A stretch of DNA of 64,000 nt from Hysterangium stoloniferum (GCA_015178975.1 WHVD01000060.1:62001-126000), one strand, 5' to 3'; numbered from the stretch's first letter, positions 47,410-58,989 are shown. Program-made: numbers and translations. Notes: generated from the sequence alone by a model not told the origin.

Positions 47410-47818
47410 ATGTTCGCCAATGTGGTGTTTAAGGTTGTCATCATTGACCCATGAGTACGTTTGCAGGCCTGCTTGAAAAAAAAAGACCGACTTGTTAGAT
47501 TAAGTAATGCTAGCAGTGTTTTCCAGGGTCAGGTGTAATGGTCAACACCCCTGCTATATATGCAGAAGCCCTGGGTTCAATCCCCAGTCTGGCCATTTAT
47601 TTTCTACACTTTTAACATGACTTATGTCTTTTGTCCAATTAATTCAAAAAAACATGTAAAAAAGTATACAATTGTAAATAATTAATGAATGAAATTAGAA
47701 TATTTCAAAATAAGTTAGATCACATGCCATGATAAATACCTAGAACTTCCAATGTATGGCAAAGCAATGGGACATCTTTCTTTCTTCTTTTTGTGTGTGG
47801 AGGGCCAGGTGTGCTGAA
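47410..47818 (+). mobile_element. Helitron 3' tail fragment
   Basis: The forward frame NVVFKVVIID matches the helicase tail NVVFKDVIIDRQ at 43775-43805. The bases after the nested TRIM-1 LTR (TGACTTATGTC..., AATTGTAAATAATTAATGAA) resemble those following the helicase stop at 43853. Only the tail is present, so it is a fragment. Confidence 0.55.
47493..47617 (+). mobile_element. TRIM-1 solo LTR with tRNA-like sequence
   Basis: 125 bp from TGTTAGATTAAG to CACTTTTAACA, nearly identical to the TRIM-1 LTRs at 16.5 and 17.5 kb. The flanks are CGACT and TGACT (4 of 5). It is inserted in the Helitron tail. The tRNA-like part is 47527-47595, with B-box-like GGTTCAATCCC. Confidence 0.85.
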
Positions 47819-48088
47819 TATTGCAAAATTGTATGAATTGGCTTAATGTAAATGCACAAACTAAAAGGGTTTAATAAGCTTGTAATGAAGTACTTGGATC
47901 AGTCAATGTGTCGGTCAGTGAATTACCTTCTGACCATGATAGCTTTGGTGATAGTTTAGGTGTACACAGGTTAAATCATGCATCAGCCTCACTGAGTATG
48001 GTCCACAATATGTATTTTCAAATGTTTGGTAGAAGGAGAAAGGTGAACTGCCCCGAGAGAGGTGGGTGTTTCATCACCATTTCCAACA
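47819..48088 (+). repeat. Short LTR-like element, family G, copy 2, duplication CTGAA
   Basis: 270 bp ending TTTCCAACA, flanked by CTGAA on both sides (47814-47818, 48089-48093). Shared internal blocks with 15972-16226 include TAGTTTAGGTGTACAC. No coding capacity. Confidence 0.65.
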
Positions 48089-48595
48089 CTGAATAATGCA
48101 CTTATTACGGCAATACTCTCAATGGTCTGAACAGTGTGGCTTAGTGGTTCTCAACAGACTCTGAGAGATAACTTAAAGTAAATGTTCACAATAGTCGTCA
48201 CTTGTTTACAGCTTTACAGAATGATGCCTGTTCCTGGTGTCATCTGTCTTGAGAGTAGGCAGGAGACGGGATAGGACGTTTCAAAGAATAACCGTTCGCC
48301 ATTGATATGCAGTAAATCGGGGAGTGCAGTTGGTGAATGGAATACTCATAACGAGACACGTCAGAGGCAAATGTATGGAAGTAAGTATAAGTATGTATGG
48401 GACATCAGTAAAATGGTTTTATGCTCCAGACGCTCCAAGCGTCTAGGAGCATTCTAGAACGGAGGATCTCGTCCGGCAGCTGCAGGGATCAAAAACAAGT
48501 TTACTGATGGATCTCACTGTCCACATTTACGGCTGCGTATCATGTATTGGGAATGCAGTATTACGAAGCATGTCACAAAAAGCGTATTGTTGGGA
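48089..48595. other. Downstream flank of the NRPS-like gene
   Basis: No gene seen. A short inverted repeat (AGACGCTCCAAGCGTCT, near 48427) could be a hairpin; its role is unknown. Confidence 0.4.
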
Positions 48596-50479
48596 TCATT
48601 TGAGATCTAGTTCGTCCAGCTGTCCTTTGAACTGATTTTCCACGACGCTGCGTGGAATGTTTCCCTTGCCCTTGAGATATCATTTAGATAATCTACAACT
48701 GACAAATCATAGAACGCACAGTTCGTGGTAGTGTTCCAGTTTCCACGACAATAATGTGAGTAGACTTGATGCGCTCGTACCGATAGAGCCTTTCGTTGAA
48801 AGCTGCCAATCTGATAGCGACCTCTGCTTTGACTTTTGCTTCATCAAGGTCATGAGTGTTTGCTTCAATGATGAGAGTCGGAGAGAAACGACCGCCACTG
48901 ACAACAACGCAATCTGTGATCAAATCGCTGCACTCCTGGTTTGTATATTCTTCTATCGCCCTAAGTAGTGACAATCAGGCAAGTTTTTCATAACCAGGCG
49001 CTATCCGTTTTAGGAAATATTGACGTACATTGTATCACAAACGCAACCGCACACTTCGAGGCGATCATCTAGTCGACTACGAAAGACGTAGCGTCCGGGG
49101 GAAAGCTCTATGAAAGCATCCTTCGTATGAAAATGACCATCTGCGGAACGAAAAGAGACATCGGGACAATCCGGTGATTCAGAAAGGACGACAAGCTCCA
49201 ATAGCTTTTCGTCAGTCAGCGAAGGAGAGTTCCCGACATGAACAAAGCGGTAATGGAAACCCTCAAGACCTAGCGTTTTATATGCCACCGGTTTCTCACC
49301 TCGCACATTGTCTGATATTAAAAGCGGCCCCGTTTCGGTCAGTCCAAACTTCATCTAAGATGACAAGGCACGTCTGCTGAAGGTCTCAACACAACGGGAC
49401 TAAAGGACACTTACAACAATGTGTATACCATTCGAATAAGCCCAGTCCAGCTCCTCCTTCGACATTGCTGCTCCACCAGAATTTATCTGAATCATTGATT
49501 GAAGAACAGACAGGAGCCGGGGATCATTACGGGCGTTTTTGAAGTGTTTCGCAAGTCGGTTAGAGAATATACTAGGCGTGGTCAGCCCGCATTGCTCTAC
49601 CATTTGAATAAGGTCATTTGAGGAGAAGTCGAAGGGCACGAGAATCTGACACCCTCCGTTCAAAAACTGAGAAATCAATTCTGAATTAAAATATGTTAAG
49701 TATGACTGCAAATATTCAACGGAAAGAGAAAACATCTTACGACAAAGTTGGGCTAGATGACACATTGAACCAATTCTGGTCGTAACAGTGCGGAGCGGGC
49801 CAACAGAAGTCTGAGGGGTCATTTTCCTGACAAGGCCGTGTACCCATCTGTGACTGTAAGGGACTATTTTGGGGCGGCCAGAGGTAGAACCACTGGTATA
49901 ATGAAACATCATTGTGTCATCCGCATGTCTGAAGTTGATGAGTGGCGGTAATATATCGGCATTTGGGACGTCCAGGAGGCACTTCACATCGACTGCACAA
50001 TGTACAGGAACTGGAAATTGGGTAGGGGATATGTCACGCGATGAATCATTGATGAGAGCTGCTGCATTAGTCTCCACAAGCATTTCGGACACTAGGACTG
50101 GGCTTTCCAGCATTAAACGGATGAGTTGGGGGACATAGCCCGCCCTCGAAATACTGAAGATTGCAACAACATCAGAATAAGATATTCCATCTAACCTTTG
50201 TATTGGACAGTATTTTAATTAATGGAAACAACTCCATTATGGGAGTGATATAACATACCAAAGCGCGACAACCGAGTTGCGAGGGAGTCCAAGCTTCTCT
50301 ATCCAGTGTGCTGCCATATTCTCCACATCGTTGTAGAATTGTTTGTAGGTCACATCATTCCATCCTTTAATGTCCCTACATCCGTCATATATCGGGATCT
50401 TGAAGGCGGTACACGAAGAGAATAAGGCTGCCGCCGACTCCAAGACGGTTATGTGAGATTGATAACTGGTTTTTGCCAT
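48596..50479 (-). CDS. NRPS-like stand-alone adenylation (AMP-binding) protein
   Basis: Six exons on the reverse strand (50479-50259, 50195-49741, 49680-49415, 49354-49029, 48960-48720, 48670-48596) join in phase to about 527 residues. Introns are 49-68 nt with GT-AG ends. The start MAKTSYQSHITVLESAAALF is the first ATG. Adenylation motifs are in order: YTSGSTSGRPK (phosphate loop) near 49880, FGLTETG after the third intron, HFHTKDAF, FRSRLDDRLEV, and the last-exon lysine motif TGKGNIPRS. The order fits fungal NRPS-like enzymes that activate an acid as its AMP ester. The usual carrier and reductase domains are absent: a stop follows 48596, so this is a domain-only member, perhaps a truncated descendant. 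It looks intact. Substrate unknown. Confidence 0.88.
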
Positions 50480-50737
50480 GCTAGTGGCTGTGTTACAGTA
50501 GCAGACGTCGTAGGTTAGACAGCAGAATGCTGAGTTGTCTAACTGATGAGTAGGATGATACGTTGTCTAAAATTAGCAAATCAATTTAACACGTGCCTTG
50601 TTGATATGATTGCCTTGTTTGTACAGTTGGATATCATTGGTTGAGTGTTTAGACTCAGCTTTAGAGCAGTGTAGATGTGACTGTCTCTCACAGTTTCTGT
50701 GTATATAGAATGTTGACTTCACTACTGAGTATCTAAA
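50480..50737. promoter_or_regulatory. Upstream region of the NRPS-like gene
   Basis: The 5' flank of the reverse-strand gene. AT-rich; no definite TATA box or repeat is recognised. Confidence 0.35.
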
Positions 50738-50810
50738 GGGTTGGTAGCTCAGTGGTAGAACGACTGGTCTAGATTACAGATTGTCCCAGGTTCAATTCCT
50801 AGCTAGTCCA
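50738..50810 (+). other. tRNA-like sequence (pseudo-tRNA or SINE head)
   Basis: 73 nt: acceptor halves GGGTTGG and CTAGTCC plus A pair throughout with wobbles; A-box TAGCTCAGTGG; B-box GGTTCAATTCC; anticodon stem GGTCT/AGATT. The anticodon loop AGATTAC lacks U33, so it is probably not a working tRNA. No TG/CA ends with target duplication were found around it, unlike the two TRIM families. Confidence 0.55.
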
Positions 50811-51504
50811 ATATAAATTCTTTAAGAGCTCATGCCAAATTCTTTAACCACTTCATCCACAAAGCATACCCTGATGGCTGGGCCAAAAAAAAAGAGGTCA
50901 TGGACAAATTAATTTATCCATGGTCTCTGATGGAGGGAGGCACATGGTTGTTAGATATATAGCAGGGAGTATACACATTGGTACATGGTGGATGTGAACA
51001 AAAAATGATGATATTACTAAGCAACTTTACAGTACTAAATGTGTAAAATATCAGCACAATCAATAGTGTCTGAAAGAGAAATTATAATCCAAAATCAACA
51101 TATTCAACAATGATATATGTCTTTGACAATGCTCAGTCACTCTACCACTCCATTGTTCTCTTTGTTCCCTTGTCCCTTTGTCTATCACCCATTGTTCTAT
51201 TTCCTATATATACTGTATATCATCTTTCATATCCCTCATCTTGTCTTGTCTTAATTCTGCACTTGATAGATACTTGTTTCCCTTTCCTCATCTCTTGTCT
51301 TGTCTCAATTCTGCACTTGATGGTTTCCAAAGACTTCAAGTTCCATTTATTTTGCACCCACCCTTCCACTTTCCCTAGTCATACTTATTACACTTGTACC
51401 TTGCTTTCACCTGGCCCAATTAATTTTTGGTTGTGCAAAAGAGCAATGGCAATGCAATATACATATGTAACTCTTTTCCTTGCCCGGACTCATGAATGAA
51501 CATT
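50811..51504. other. Repeat-like stretch, no gene
   Basis: CpG-poor, transposon-like composition. A local duplication of TGTCTTGTCTYAATTCTGCA occurs at about 51241 and 51297. An open forward frame (51110-51499) is low-complexity and not supported. Confidence 0.4.
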
Positions 51505-51932
51505 AAGAGAGTAAGAAACCCTCTGAAGTGTGTGCACATAGAGTGTTGTAGAGATCTTTCTCCACACTTATGAGTCACTCTGTCTCAACACATCCACTCT
51601 TTCTAATATTGACTTGGTATTCATAAATCCTGTATCTGACCTTCCTGGGGTTTTATTTCCAGGCTCTCATAGATTCCACTGCCACACACTGGTTTATAGA
51701 TAAAGTATTTCTTGAGATATATCATTTGAAAACTTGATCAGTATCTCCAATTTATTATTCAGATATTACCATTCCCCTCACTTGTCTTACTTGTAAGGAC
51801 ATCCCTTGGATTTTCAATGATAAATGACATCTAGCTTTCAAGACTTTGAAAGACAGACTTTTAGCCCTCCCCCCAGTCCTTTCCCATCAGAAACATGATG
51901 TTCTGCTACTGATGTTTCTAATTATCCAATCA
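51505..51932 (+). mobile_element. Ty3/gypsy fragment (protease to RNase H), fossil
   Basis: It aligns with the family B gypsy at 32915-33150 (AGAGTAAGMAACCCTCT start; protease-like ALIDSTATHWFID) and then with its RNase H region (about 51850-51930). Short, old and broken. Confidence 0.6.
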
Positions 51933-52877
51933 TGTTAAGTGCCATGTCAGGGACTTATTCCAGAACTATCAGGAAATAACTGGGAACTCAGATACTTCCA
52001 GGCAGGGTCAGGATTTGGCTTCAGCTTATGTCCTGTGCCCCTACACAAATGCTCAGATATCCTTAATTTCAGAGGACTGTGTTACGACCGTGTCGCAACC
52101 CTATCGGTCCTGAGGTTATCGCCACTTATCAACATTTTCAAGTCACCATTTCGGAAACCATCGGCCCCGAAGCTGACGTATGTTTTCGTGAAGATCAAAC
52201 TCTGTTTACGCCCATGTCAAAATAACTCGTATTGTCTGGTCAAACTTTTGATACGTCCCTTTTATTATGTTGATCCGTTCAATCTTATGTTTCACATATG
52301 TCTATCTATATTTGTAGTCCTTGAACTATTTCCTTTTATCATAATCCCGCTCTCGGTTATCATCGGCCTCCGAACTAATCATAAACTTCCCGTTCCTAGT
52401 CAAGTTTATTGTTAATGCCGTTTTCTGCCCTTCTCCCCATTAGTATTTTCTAGACGCCTGTTACTTGTATATGAACCCGCTGTAGTTGTAGTTACTAGGC
52501 AATCAGAATATCGACTCAGAATACCCTCATACGTCCATAACAGTCCCATACTAAGAACCCCCCCATCCACCTTCGCGTGCGCTCGCCCACTTCCGGCCCC
52601 GACCCCTTGGCCCAACGCTCAACTGGTCCTTCGGTTCCGATCAGTATCTCACTGAAAGGAGCTCTTTGGGATTAGTCTTCACCTGCCCAAAATCTAAGGA
52701 CACCCTACGGATATTTGCGAGGGCACAGCACATAAGCTGAAGCCAAGTCCTTTCGATCGGTCCCTGTCGGCCACCGACATTAGTCAGTTTTCAGTTCTTA
52801 ACACATGGATGGAAGTCGGGTTGGAAAGTTATGGAAAGTTATGGAGAATTGAAGTATCCAGGAATGGGTTGTAACAG
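51933..52877 (-). repeat. LTR, family B, split by a family A LTR
   Basis: The outer parts match family B in reverse orientation (TGTTAAGTGCCATGTC at the left, AGGAATGGGTTGTAACA at the right), with a family A LTR at 52080-52803 between them. No target duplication is visible for the B copy. Confidence 0.7.
52080..52803 (+). repeat. Solo LTR, family A, inside a family B LTR
   Basis: 724 bp, TGTTACGACCGTGTCGC to AGTTCTTAACA. It is CpG-rich and close to the copies at 16761 and 34174. The flanks GACTG and CATGG differ, so the surrounding LTR has probably been rearranged. Confidence 0.85.
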
Positions 52878-53124
52878 AAGATTGGGCCACAGATTAAAGT
52901 ATCTAGAATAAACACCAGGAGTCTGACTGGAAGTTCAGGCCAGAAAATGACTAAAGACATGTGGAGAACTCAAATGTCGAAGGGCAGAGTCTGATGGGTT
53001 CTGAGTCATAACAGGAGGTGTCTAGTTGAGGGCAGAATACCAGAAGGGGATTTGGATTGAAGGGTACTTGAGAGATGAAGGTCAGGTTCTGGTGGATTCC
53101 AGATCTTGATACTGGTCCAGAAGA

Positions 53125-53338
53125 TGATTTCCAGGAAATACTCCAAGGAGTCTCTGGGAATGGAACTTCACACATCCCCAACCCTGTCACTCCTCAAACA
53201 GTCAGGAATGCACACAAGAAAATGGTTTTTACTTTGCAACAAACAAGAAAGTCCCTATGTTGAAGAAGACTCATTGTCAGAAGTGACTTGAGTTTGCTTA
53301 GTACCATGAAAGCTGGACTGTGGAATCATTCAAAAGGG
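53125..53338 (+). pseudogene. Tc1/mariner transposase fragment, left part
   Basis: The forward frame TPQTVRNAHKKMVFTLQQT matches the helix-turn-helix and linker region of Tc1 transposases. Its continuation (WTDETNITQIG) is found 4.7 kb away at 58075, on the other side of the Ngaro. Decayed; no inverted repeats found. Confidence 0.7.
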
Positions 53339-53906
53339 TCCAGCATCGACTATTACGGACTAGACAGTGAAGAGCTGAGTGGTTGGGTAGAGGAAGAGCG
53401 TTAGCTCTCCGTGTGTGCGTGGGAAGACTTGCCGCTCGGGAGGGCGGGTAATCATTATGCATTAACAGCTCTCGTTACTGTATAATCCGCTAACTACGGT
53501 AAATATATCACATCGAAATATTGATACTTGATTACTGCCGCTGTTTAAAGAAAGGGCTAGGGTGGGTGGGTAAATTAATTGTGTAGATATGTAGAGATAA
53601 GGATCAGAAGTCAGTGATGAGAAAACAGAAAGGACTGAGGATCGACAGCGACGTCGTACAAGAACACAAGGCGTGCGAGTCCTACATATGCTCAGCTGGA
53701 CGTTGAGTGCCGAACTACTCCCGGCACGCCAGGGATCGTGCGGCACTCGACACTATCCAGCATCGACTATTACGGACTAGACAGTGAAGAGCTGAGTGGT
53801 TGGGTAGAGGAAGAGCGTTAGCTCTCCACGTGTGCATGGGAAGACTCGCCGCTCACCCACAAAAGGCCTGCCTACTACCGCAGCGAGACTACGCCACTCA
53901 CCCAAC

Positions 53907-55095
53907 CTAGGCAGCCGCATTTCTGGCGGACAGGTTCGATATGTGCCGTGATGCAATTTGCTCGAAGGCCCTTATGTATGTTTCGTATGCTAAGGATTTC
54001 CATCTGCCCGCTAGTCGTACTATCTCGGGATCAACTCCTTGCGCTAAGAAGAAGGAGGCACCACCAATGCGGAAAGAGTGGCCAAAGGTTGTTCCCCATC
54101 CACAAGCCTGGAGGACTGAATTAATCCGGTGGGGTGCTGCCTTTTTAACTATTGGTCTGATCTCTCCCTTGTTGTCTCGCCAGCAAAATAAAGGATTGTC
54201 CGGCTTTTCTGGGACACCCTTGGCTAAATTGATCAAGGCATCAATTGGGCAGACTCCCTGTTGGTCCGTTATAAATACTGCCTGAATCTCTCCGACTTTG
54301 GCTGTCTTCGCAGATGGCAGGTCTAAATGTGCGTAGCGTTTTCCATCGTTGTCACGACTAATTAGAACATCCTTTCATTTTAGGTGTTTGGTGGTGTCAA
54401 AGTGCGGTCTGGATGTCACGGTAACCTCGCCAAAATGCATTAGTCCCCAGAAGGCGCATGGAGCCACTGCCCAAATGCATGCGTCAAATGCATCGCTCAG
54501 GTCCAGGATTGACTTCAGTGCAAATAACATCCTCAATTGTACTGGGGGTTGTGGGGGTCATTTTCGTGCCGTGCCTTGTAAGTTCTCCAATCCTCGTAGT
54601 GACCATTCAATTTTTGTGCGTTCCTCGTCAGACAGCGGTGGTGGCCAGCCTTGTGCTATATGCCATGCCCTGATTGATGAAAGGTATTTCCTTGTCATGC
54701 TGACGGAGATTGTCTTGAATCTGGTTCCAGCAGCCAGGCCATCTCTGAGAAATGATGGGTCTGCAGCTGCCCAGAGAGCAAAGGAATGGATCACTGGGAA
54801 GGACGCCGGTAGTCTGTCCACTTCTGCAATCGAGAAGATGTCGCAGAAGATGTGAAATTTTCGTAGGCCAGTGCCGTAGGCTTTGGGTTCCTTTAAAGAG
54901 GCCTCTGATGTGATCGTTGCGATCAATTGGAGGACCGGGTACTGTATAGTAGCCGGCGGGGGGGGGGGTGTTGACGCCTCTCCACTTGAACAGCCTCTCT
55001 GCTGCTTTGCATGGAGGTCTCAGTGGGGATGGGGCTAGGTGCCCGTGATTAGATGATGATATATTTGATGCTCGGGTAAATGGTGCTGGTAGCAA
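53907..55095 (-). pseudogene. Ngaro tyrosine recombinase
   Basis: The N-terminal core-binding part (AYGTGLRKFHIFCDIF, RKYLSSIRAWHIAQGW) is followed by the catalytic part (LDLPSAKTAKVGEIQAVF, then GHSFRIGG and GRWKSLAYETYIRAF, with the HxxR and the nucleophilic Tyr region). It would integrate the circular DNA copy. Part of a fossil element; not one open frame. Confidence 0.82.
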
Positions 55096-55202
55096 TGCTG
55101 GTGCTATGATGATTGGATCTGATGATGCAAATGGATGGGAATATCCATCTCGGCATGGGTGTTTGCCCTTGGGAAACCCCTGAGAAATTCAGCGATGTGT
55201 CC

Positions 55203-56100
55203 TCATGAGAGGGCGTCTGACACGTTGTCTCTTGAGGGTATGTAAATGGCTTTCAAATGTATTCGGTGGGTGGCTAGTAGGCGATAAATCTCTTTTAGGA
55301 CCTTGTTTGTCTCCTTGCTGCGGGAATGACCCTTGTTTATAATGGCGACTACCCCACTGTTGTCGGAGCGCACCAGGAACATTGAATGAGAAGGGAGATG
55401 ATGGCGCAGCAAGCCATTCTGCAGTGCCAATCTCAGGCCCAGCTCTACTGCTACTGCTTCTGCCCACCCAATATCGCATTCGCAGCGAGGGCCGACTTTG
55501 AAACTGGGAGCCCATTTCCAGGCGGCCCAATGGCAGTCGACGATGACACCTATCCCATAGGATAAGCTGGCATCTCCCCACCAGCCGATGTCTACTACAT
55601 CGGGCGATGGAATTGGGAGTTCGTTTGGCAGATGCCGGAGTATGTACTGGATCCAGGAGAGATCCGCTTGCACTGATGGGGTTGGCAGTAGGTGTGCTCT
55701 GCGAGAATGAAAACTGCTTGCAAATGCTGCGATGGACCGGAGAAAGGGCCTGATCCATGGGAAGATGGCTGACAAGTGCACCAACTTCCCATGTAGCTTC
55801 TCCACCTCATTTGCTGAGAACTGCGTGCCATCTGCCATCCACTGCACGATCAAGGTGAGGGTTGCACGTAGTTTCTCTGGTGGCATTTATTCCACTGTTT
55901 ATGGAAGGGTATTCTGGGTCTCCCCGGGGAAAGGAAAGGTCTTGGATTAGGTGGTAAGTGTTGGAGTTTGGTTTTGGGATGAGGCCCAGTGGGGAGGTCT
56001 GAAATGGGCCGATGATCTGCTCTAGCTGCGCTGGGGTGAAGCCCCGAGAGTAGTGTCCAGCCCCTTGTTCGCTCGCTATGTACTTGTATATAAAGTCCAT
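55203..56100 (-). pseudogene. Ngaro reverse transcriptase/RNase H
   Basis: RT entry motifs HYSRGFTPAQLEQIIGPF and IPKPNSNTYHLIQDLSFPRG are followed by the RT thumb and RNase H region (FSANEVEKLHGKLVHLSAIF; LVRSDNSGVVAIINKG). Together they are typical of DIRS/Ngaro polyproteins. Broken. Confidence 0.8.
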
Positions 56101-56282
56101 GTCTAATGAAGAGGATTTGTGATTTTCGAAAAATGACAGTGCGTGATATGCAGTCCTTTATCCCAATATCGAAGCTGTTGATTAAACCTGAGATAACGTA
56201 TTCCCACCTGTCGAGTATACCATATTTACTTAATGTACGTGCCACTTCGATTGGATCAAGCGGCGTCGTGACCCTTCTTGGG

Positions 56283-57871
56283 TCAGAGATGCTTGCAGGC
56301 TGCTGCTCCGTGGTCTTGCTCGAAGCAGATGCTGCACATGTGTGCATTGGTGCAGGTGTCACCCCACCGGCACTGTGTTCCTGTTGCCCACTTGAAACAA
56401 AACTGCTTTCCATCGGGGGATGCCAAGGCATGCTTGTTTCTGGCGTCCCGGGCGATTGGGGCAGCGTTCTTCCCTGCTGATGTGAGTTTTGCTGTGCAGT
56501 CAGCCAGAAAGTGCCCCTGTGTCCCACACAAAAAGCAATGTGAACATTCCCCATCTGTGCGAGGCCTCTTTCGAGGAGAAGTGGAGAGGGGCGGTGGCCC
56601 AGCTGGCCCAAGGCGTTTCGCTGGGGAGACTGAGGTGGTGCTGGATCTTGATGCCTGCAGTGCTGCCCGTGTCGAGATTATTGTCAGGGCATTGGTGTCC
56701 AGGCAGCTCAAGTCGTGGGTCGGGTTGCGGGCAGCTGCTTCATGCTGTTGCACATCGTATTCCATGGCCACTTCCAAGCTATGGGATTTCACAATGGTTG
56801 TCACAACTGCGTGGTGGGCCGAAAGCGCATCAGCTCTGGTGTCACCCCTGTGAATCCTAGTACGGTCGACTGCTGCTGCTGCTGCTGAGAGCCAGTCGAT
56901 GATGGAGATGCTCCTCTCATTATCACGGTCCAGCCCTTTGGCCACAATGTTGCCTGAAGGCGAGAAGGTGAATTCTTCCAAGCCTCTCTCTGCCTTCCGC
57001 CGCGCCTCCGTAGTGAGGGCTGTATAAGGGACGTAGTGTAGGTTCCTGAAGGCTTCCTCTACCTTCCGAGGAATGGCTGTGAATGGAAACAATAAAAATG
57101 AGCTGGTTGGCCCCTGACATGAGGTATAATAATGAATAGAAGGTGCGGCAAGCCACAGAAAAAAAAGGGGGGGGGAGGATTGCGATGTATGACTGGCCCA
57201 GAGCCTGGCATCCGTTGGTCTGCCATGGGACTCTGCAGGCCAGCTGCATGACGGCTTAACTCATGCTCCTCCCAGGTGCCAGCAGCTCCCTGTGATGGAC
57301 TGTCTGTAATGGGGCGCCGGCCTACAGGCTGGCCCCTGAGCTGTCTGAATGATGCTGCACACTGACAGTGCTGCGGCTGTGTCCAATTGGGCCAAAGAGA
57401 GAGATAGATGGACTCACAGATCTCTAAGGCGTTGGCCTTGAATCCTGGAATTATATCAGGGACCGCTGCCTTCTTGGTGGTCCTAGCATCACCAGCCATG
57501 GAGGCCTGTATGTTGGCCAGCTGGATCGTATCCGGGTCAGTGAATAATCTCGTCACACCTGGTGAGATGTCTGAAAGGACCCTGCTGCCATGGACATCTG
57601 GTCTGCCTTGAGCCAACAGGAGGTCTCGACGTGCAGCCAATTGCGCAATCTGAGCCTCTAGTTGATCGATCTCGTGAGGGGGGGAGGACTGGCAATCTCC
57701 CTGATTGTTGCTGGTGGCCTCCAGATGTGGGATGACCGGGGAATGTGGGATACCAGCTGTCGCCGAAAGAAGAGGTTCCGGTCCTGCTTCGGGGTGGGGC
57801 GGGTGCCCTTCAGGGTTCAGGTTGATACCCAAGTGGGCGAACATGCCTTGAGGTAGGGATCCAGATGTCAT
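56283..57871 (-). pseudogene. Ngaro ORF1 (gag-like, zinc-finger protein)
   Basis: Start MTSGSLPQGMFAHLGINLNP. A GT-AG intron of about 340 nt (about 57425 to 57080) seems to separate PGFKANALEI from AIPRKVEEAFRNLHYVPYTA. The second part ends in a Cys/His-rich tail: CFLCGTQGHFLADC (zinc knuckle), then CFKWATGTQCRWGDTCTNAH (CCCH-like) and CSICFEQDHGAAAC. This would be the nucleic-acid-binding structural protein of the element. Confidence 0.72.
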
Positions 57872-58074
57872 CGAGTGAGCTTTAAAAAAAGATTAATTGT
57901 GTAGATATGTAGAGATAAGGATCAGAAGTCAGTGATGAGAAAACAGAAAGGACTGAGGATCGACAGCGACGTCGTACAAGAACACAAGGCGTGCGAGTCC
58001 TACATATGCTCAGCTGGACGTTGAGTGCTGAACTACTCCCGGCATGCCAGGGATCGTGCAGCACTCGACACTAT

Positions 58075-58222
58075 GTTGTGGACAGATGAGACTAATATTA
58101 CCCAAATTGGACCTAATGGAAAGGTGTGTGTTTGGAAAGAACAGGGGGAGTCAATATATAACTGAACAATAATGCAAGCTGTCAAGTATAGAGGAGGAAA
58201 TAATCTCATGATATGGGGGTGT
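58075..58222 (+). pseudogene. Tc1/mariner transposase fragment, right part
   Basis: Forward frame LWTDETNITQIGPNGKVCVW, then KYRGGNNLMIWGC, the region around the first catalytic Asp of Tc1 transposases. It continues the fragment at 53125-53338 across the Ngaro insertion. An LTR starts directly after it at 58223. Confidence 0.75.
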
Positions 58223-58751
58223 TGTTAAGTGCTGTGTTGGGAACTTATTCTGGAATTATTGGAAAATAACTGGGAACTCAGGAACTTCCAGCTAGGGTCA
58301 GGACATTGGCTTCAGCTTATGTGCTGTGCCCCTATACAAACACTCAGAATGTCCTTAATTTCAGAGATGGGATTTATGCCAGAAGATTACAGATATTCAG
58401 AGTTCTGAAGTTCTGAATATCGAGCATACAGAAAGAAAGAAGGAATGAGAACCTATGTCAATATCAGATCTAAGGTAGAGTACAAATTCCTGGAAACTAA
58501 TATAATTTCTTTCATTATTGTACTACAAACTGGGATCATAATAAGATGGATTAGGGTAAGTATTCTGAAATGGAAATATAACAAGCAAACAAATGAATAC
58601 TTATTGACTGACAAGTTACCAAATGCAGAACAAGGATGAGGGTCAGAAGTATGGGAACTATAAATGTTCCATGGTTGGAAGTTGGGTCAGAAGGTTACAG
58701 AACATTATGGATAATTATGGAAGATTGAAGTATCTGGGAATGGGTTGTAAT
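58223..58751 (-). repeat. 3' LTR, family B
   Basis: About 529 bp from TGTTAAGTGCTGTG to AATGGGTTGTAA in reverse orientation. It matches 35040-35617 and the reverse of 40073-40656. It contains the core box near 58310. Confidence 0.82.
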
Positions 58752-58989
58752 GGTACCCCCCTGTTAGGCTGAAGTCCCATATGTAGAGGTGATTAGGTAC
58801 TGAGCATTGAACTGTTGGTTATCCATTATGTGTCATGAAAAAACACATGTTTGGAAGTGGAGAGTTTCAGCTGCTGATCTGAGTATAAAAACTTCCAAAT
58901 ATTTAAATAGCAATTTTTTCTTTAACCACGACTTGCATGTTAATTCATCATCCTTTATTTACCATCACCTTGGAAGATTCAGAAGCTGA

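Larger units (their letters stand above)
53339..58074 (-). mobile_element. Ngaro retroelement with split direct repeats, full length, fossil
   Basis: On the reverse strand the layout is A1 (58074-57892), ORFs, B1 (53854-53757), A2 (53756-53574), B2 (53436-53339). A1 and A2 are 183 bp each, and B1 and B2 are 98 bp each; the copies are nearly identical. This is the split direct repeat arrangement of Ngaro elements, which integrate by a tyrosine recombinase through circular DNA and make no staggered target duplication. It is inserted in a Tc1 transposase gene: the left flank ends AAAAGGGT and the right starts GTTGTGG, overlapping by GT. ORFs: gag-like (57871-56283), RT/RNase H (56100-55203), recombinase (55095-53907). 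CpG-rich and young, but broken, with a few breaks. Confidence 0.88.

Noticed and set aside
51110-51499. A 129-residue forward ORF, possibly secreted
   Set aside because: Low-complexity Ser/Leu/Tyr-rich sequence with an internal duplication in repeat-like DNA; no domain.
52080-52803. The family A LTR at 52080 as a clean insertion with a duplication
   Set aside because: The flanks GACTG and CATGG do not match, so only the LTR itself, not an exact insertion event, can be supported.
56278-56853. A 191-residue forward ORF
   Set aside because: It is the shadow of the Ngaro gag-like zinc-finger ORF on the reverse strand, which has recognisable motifs.
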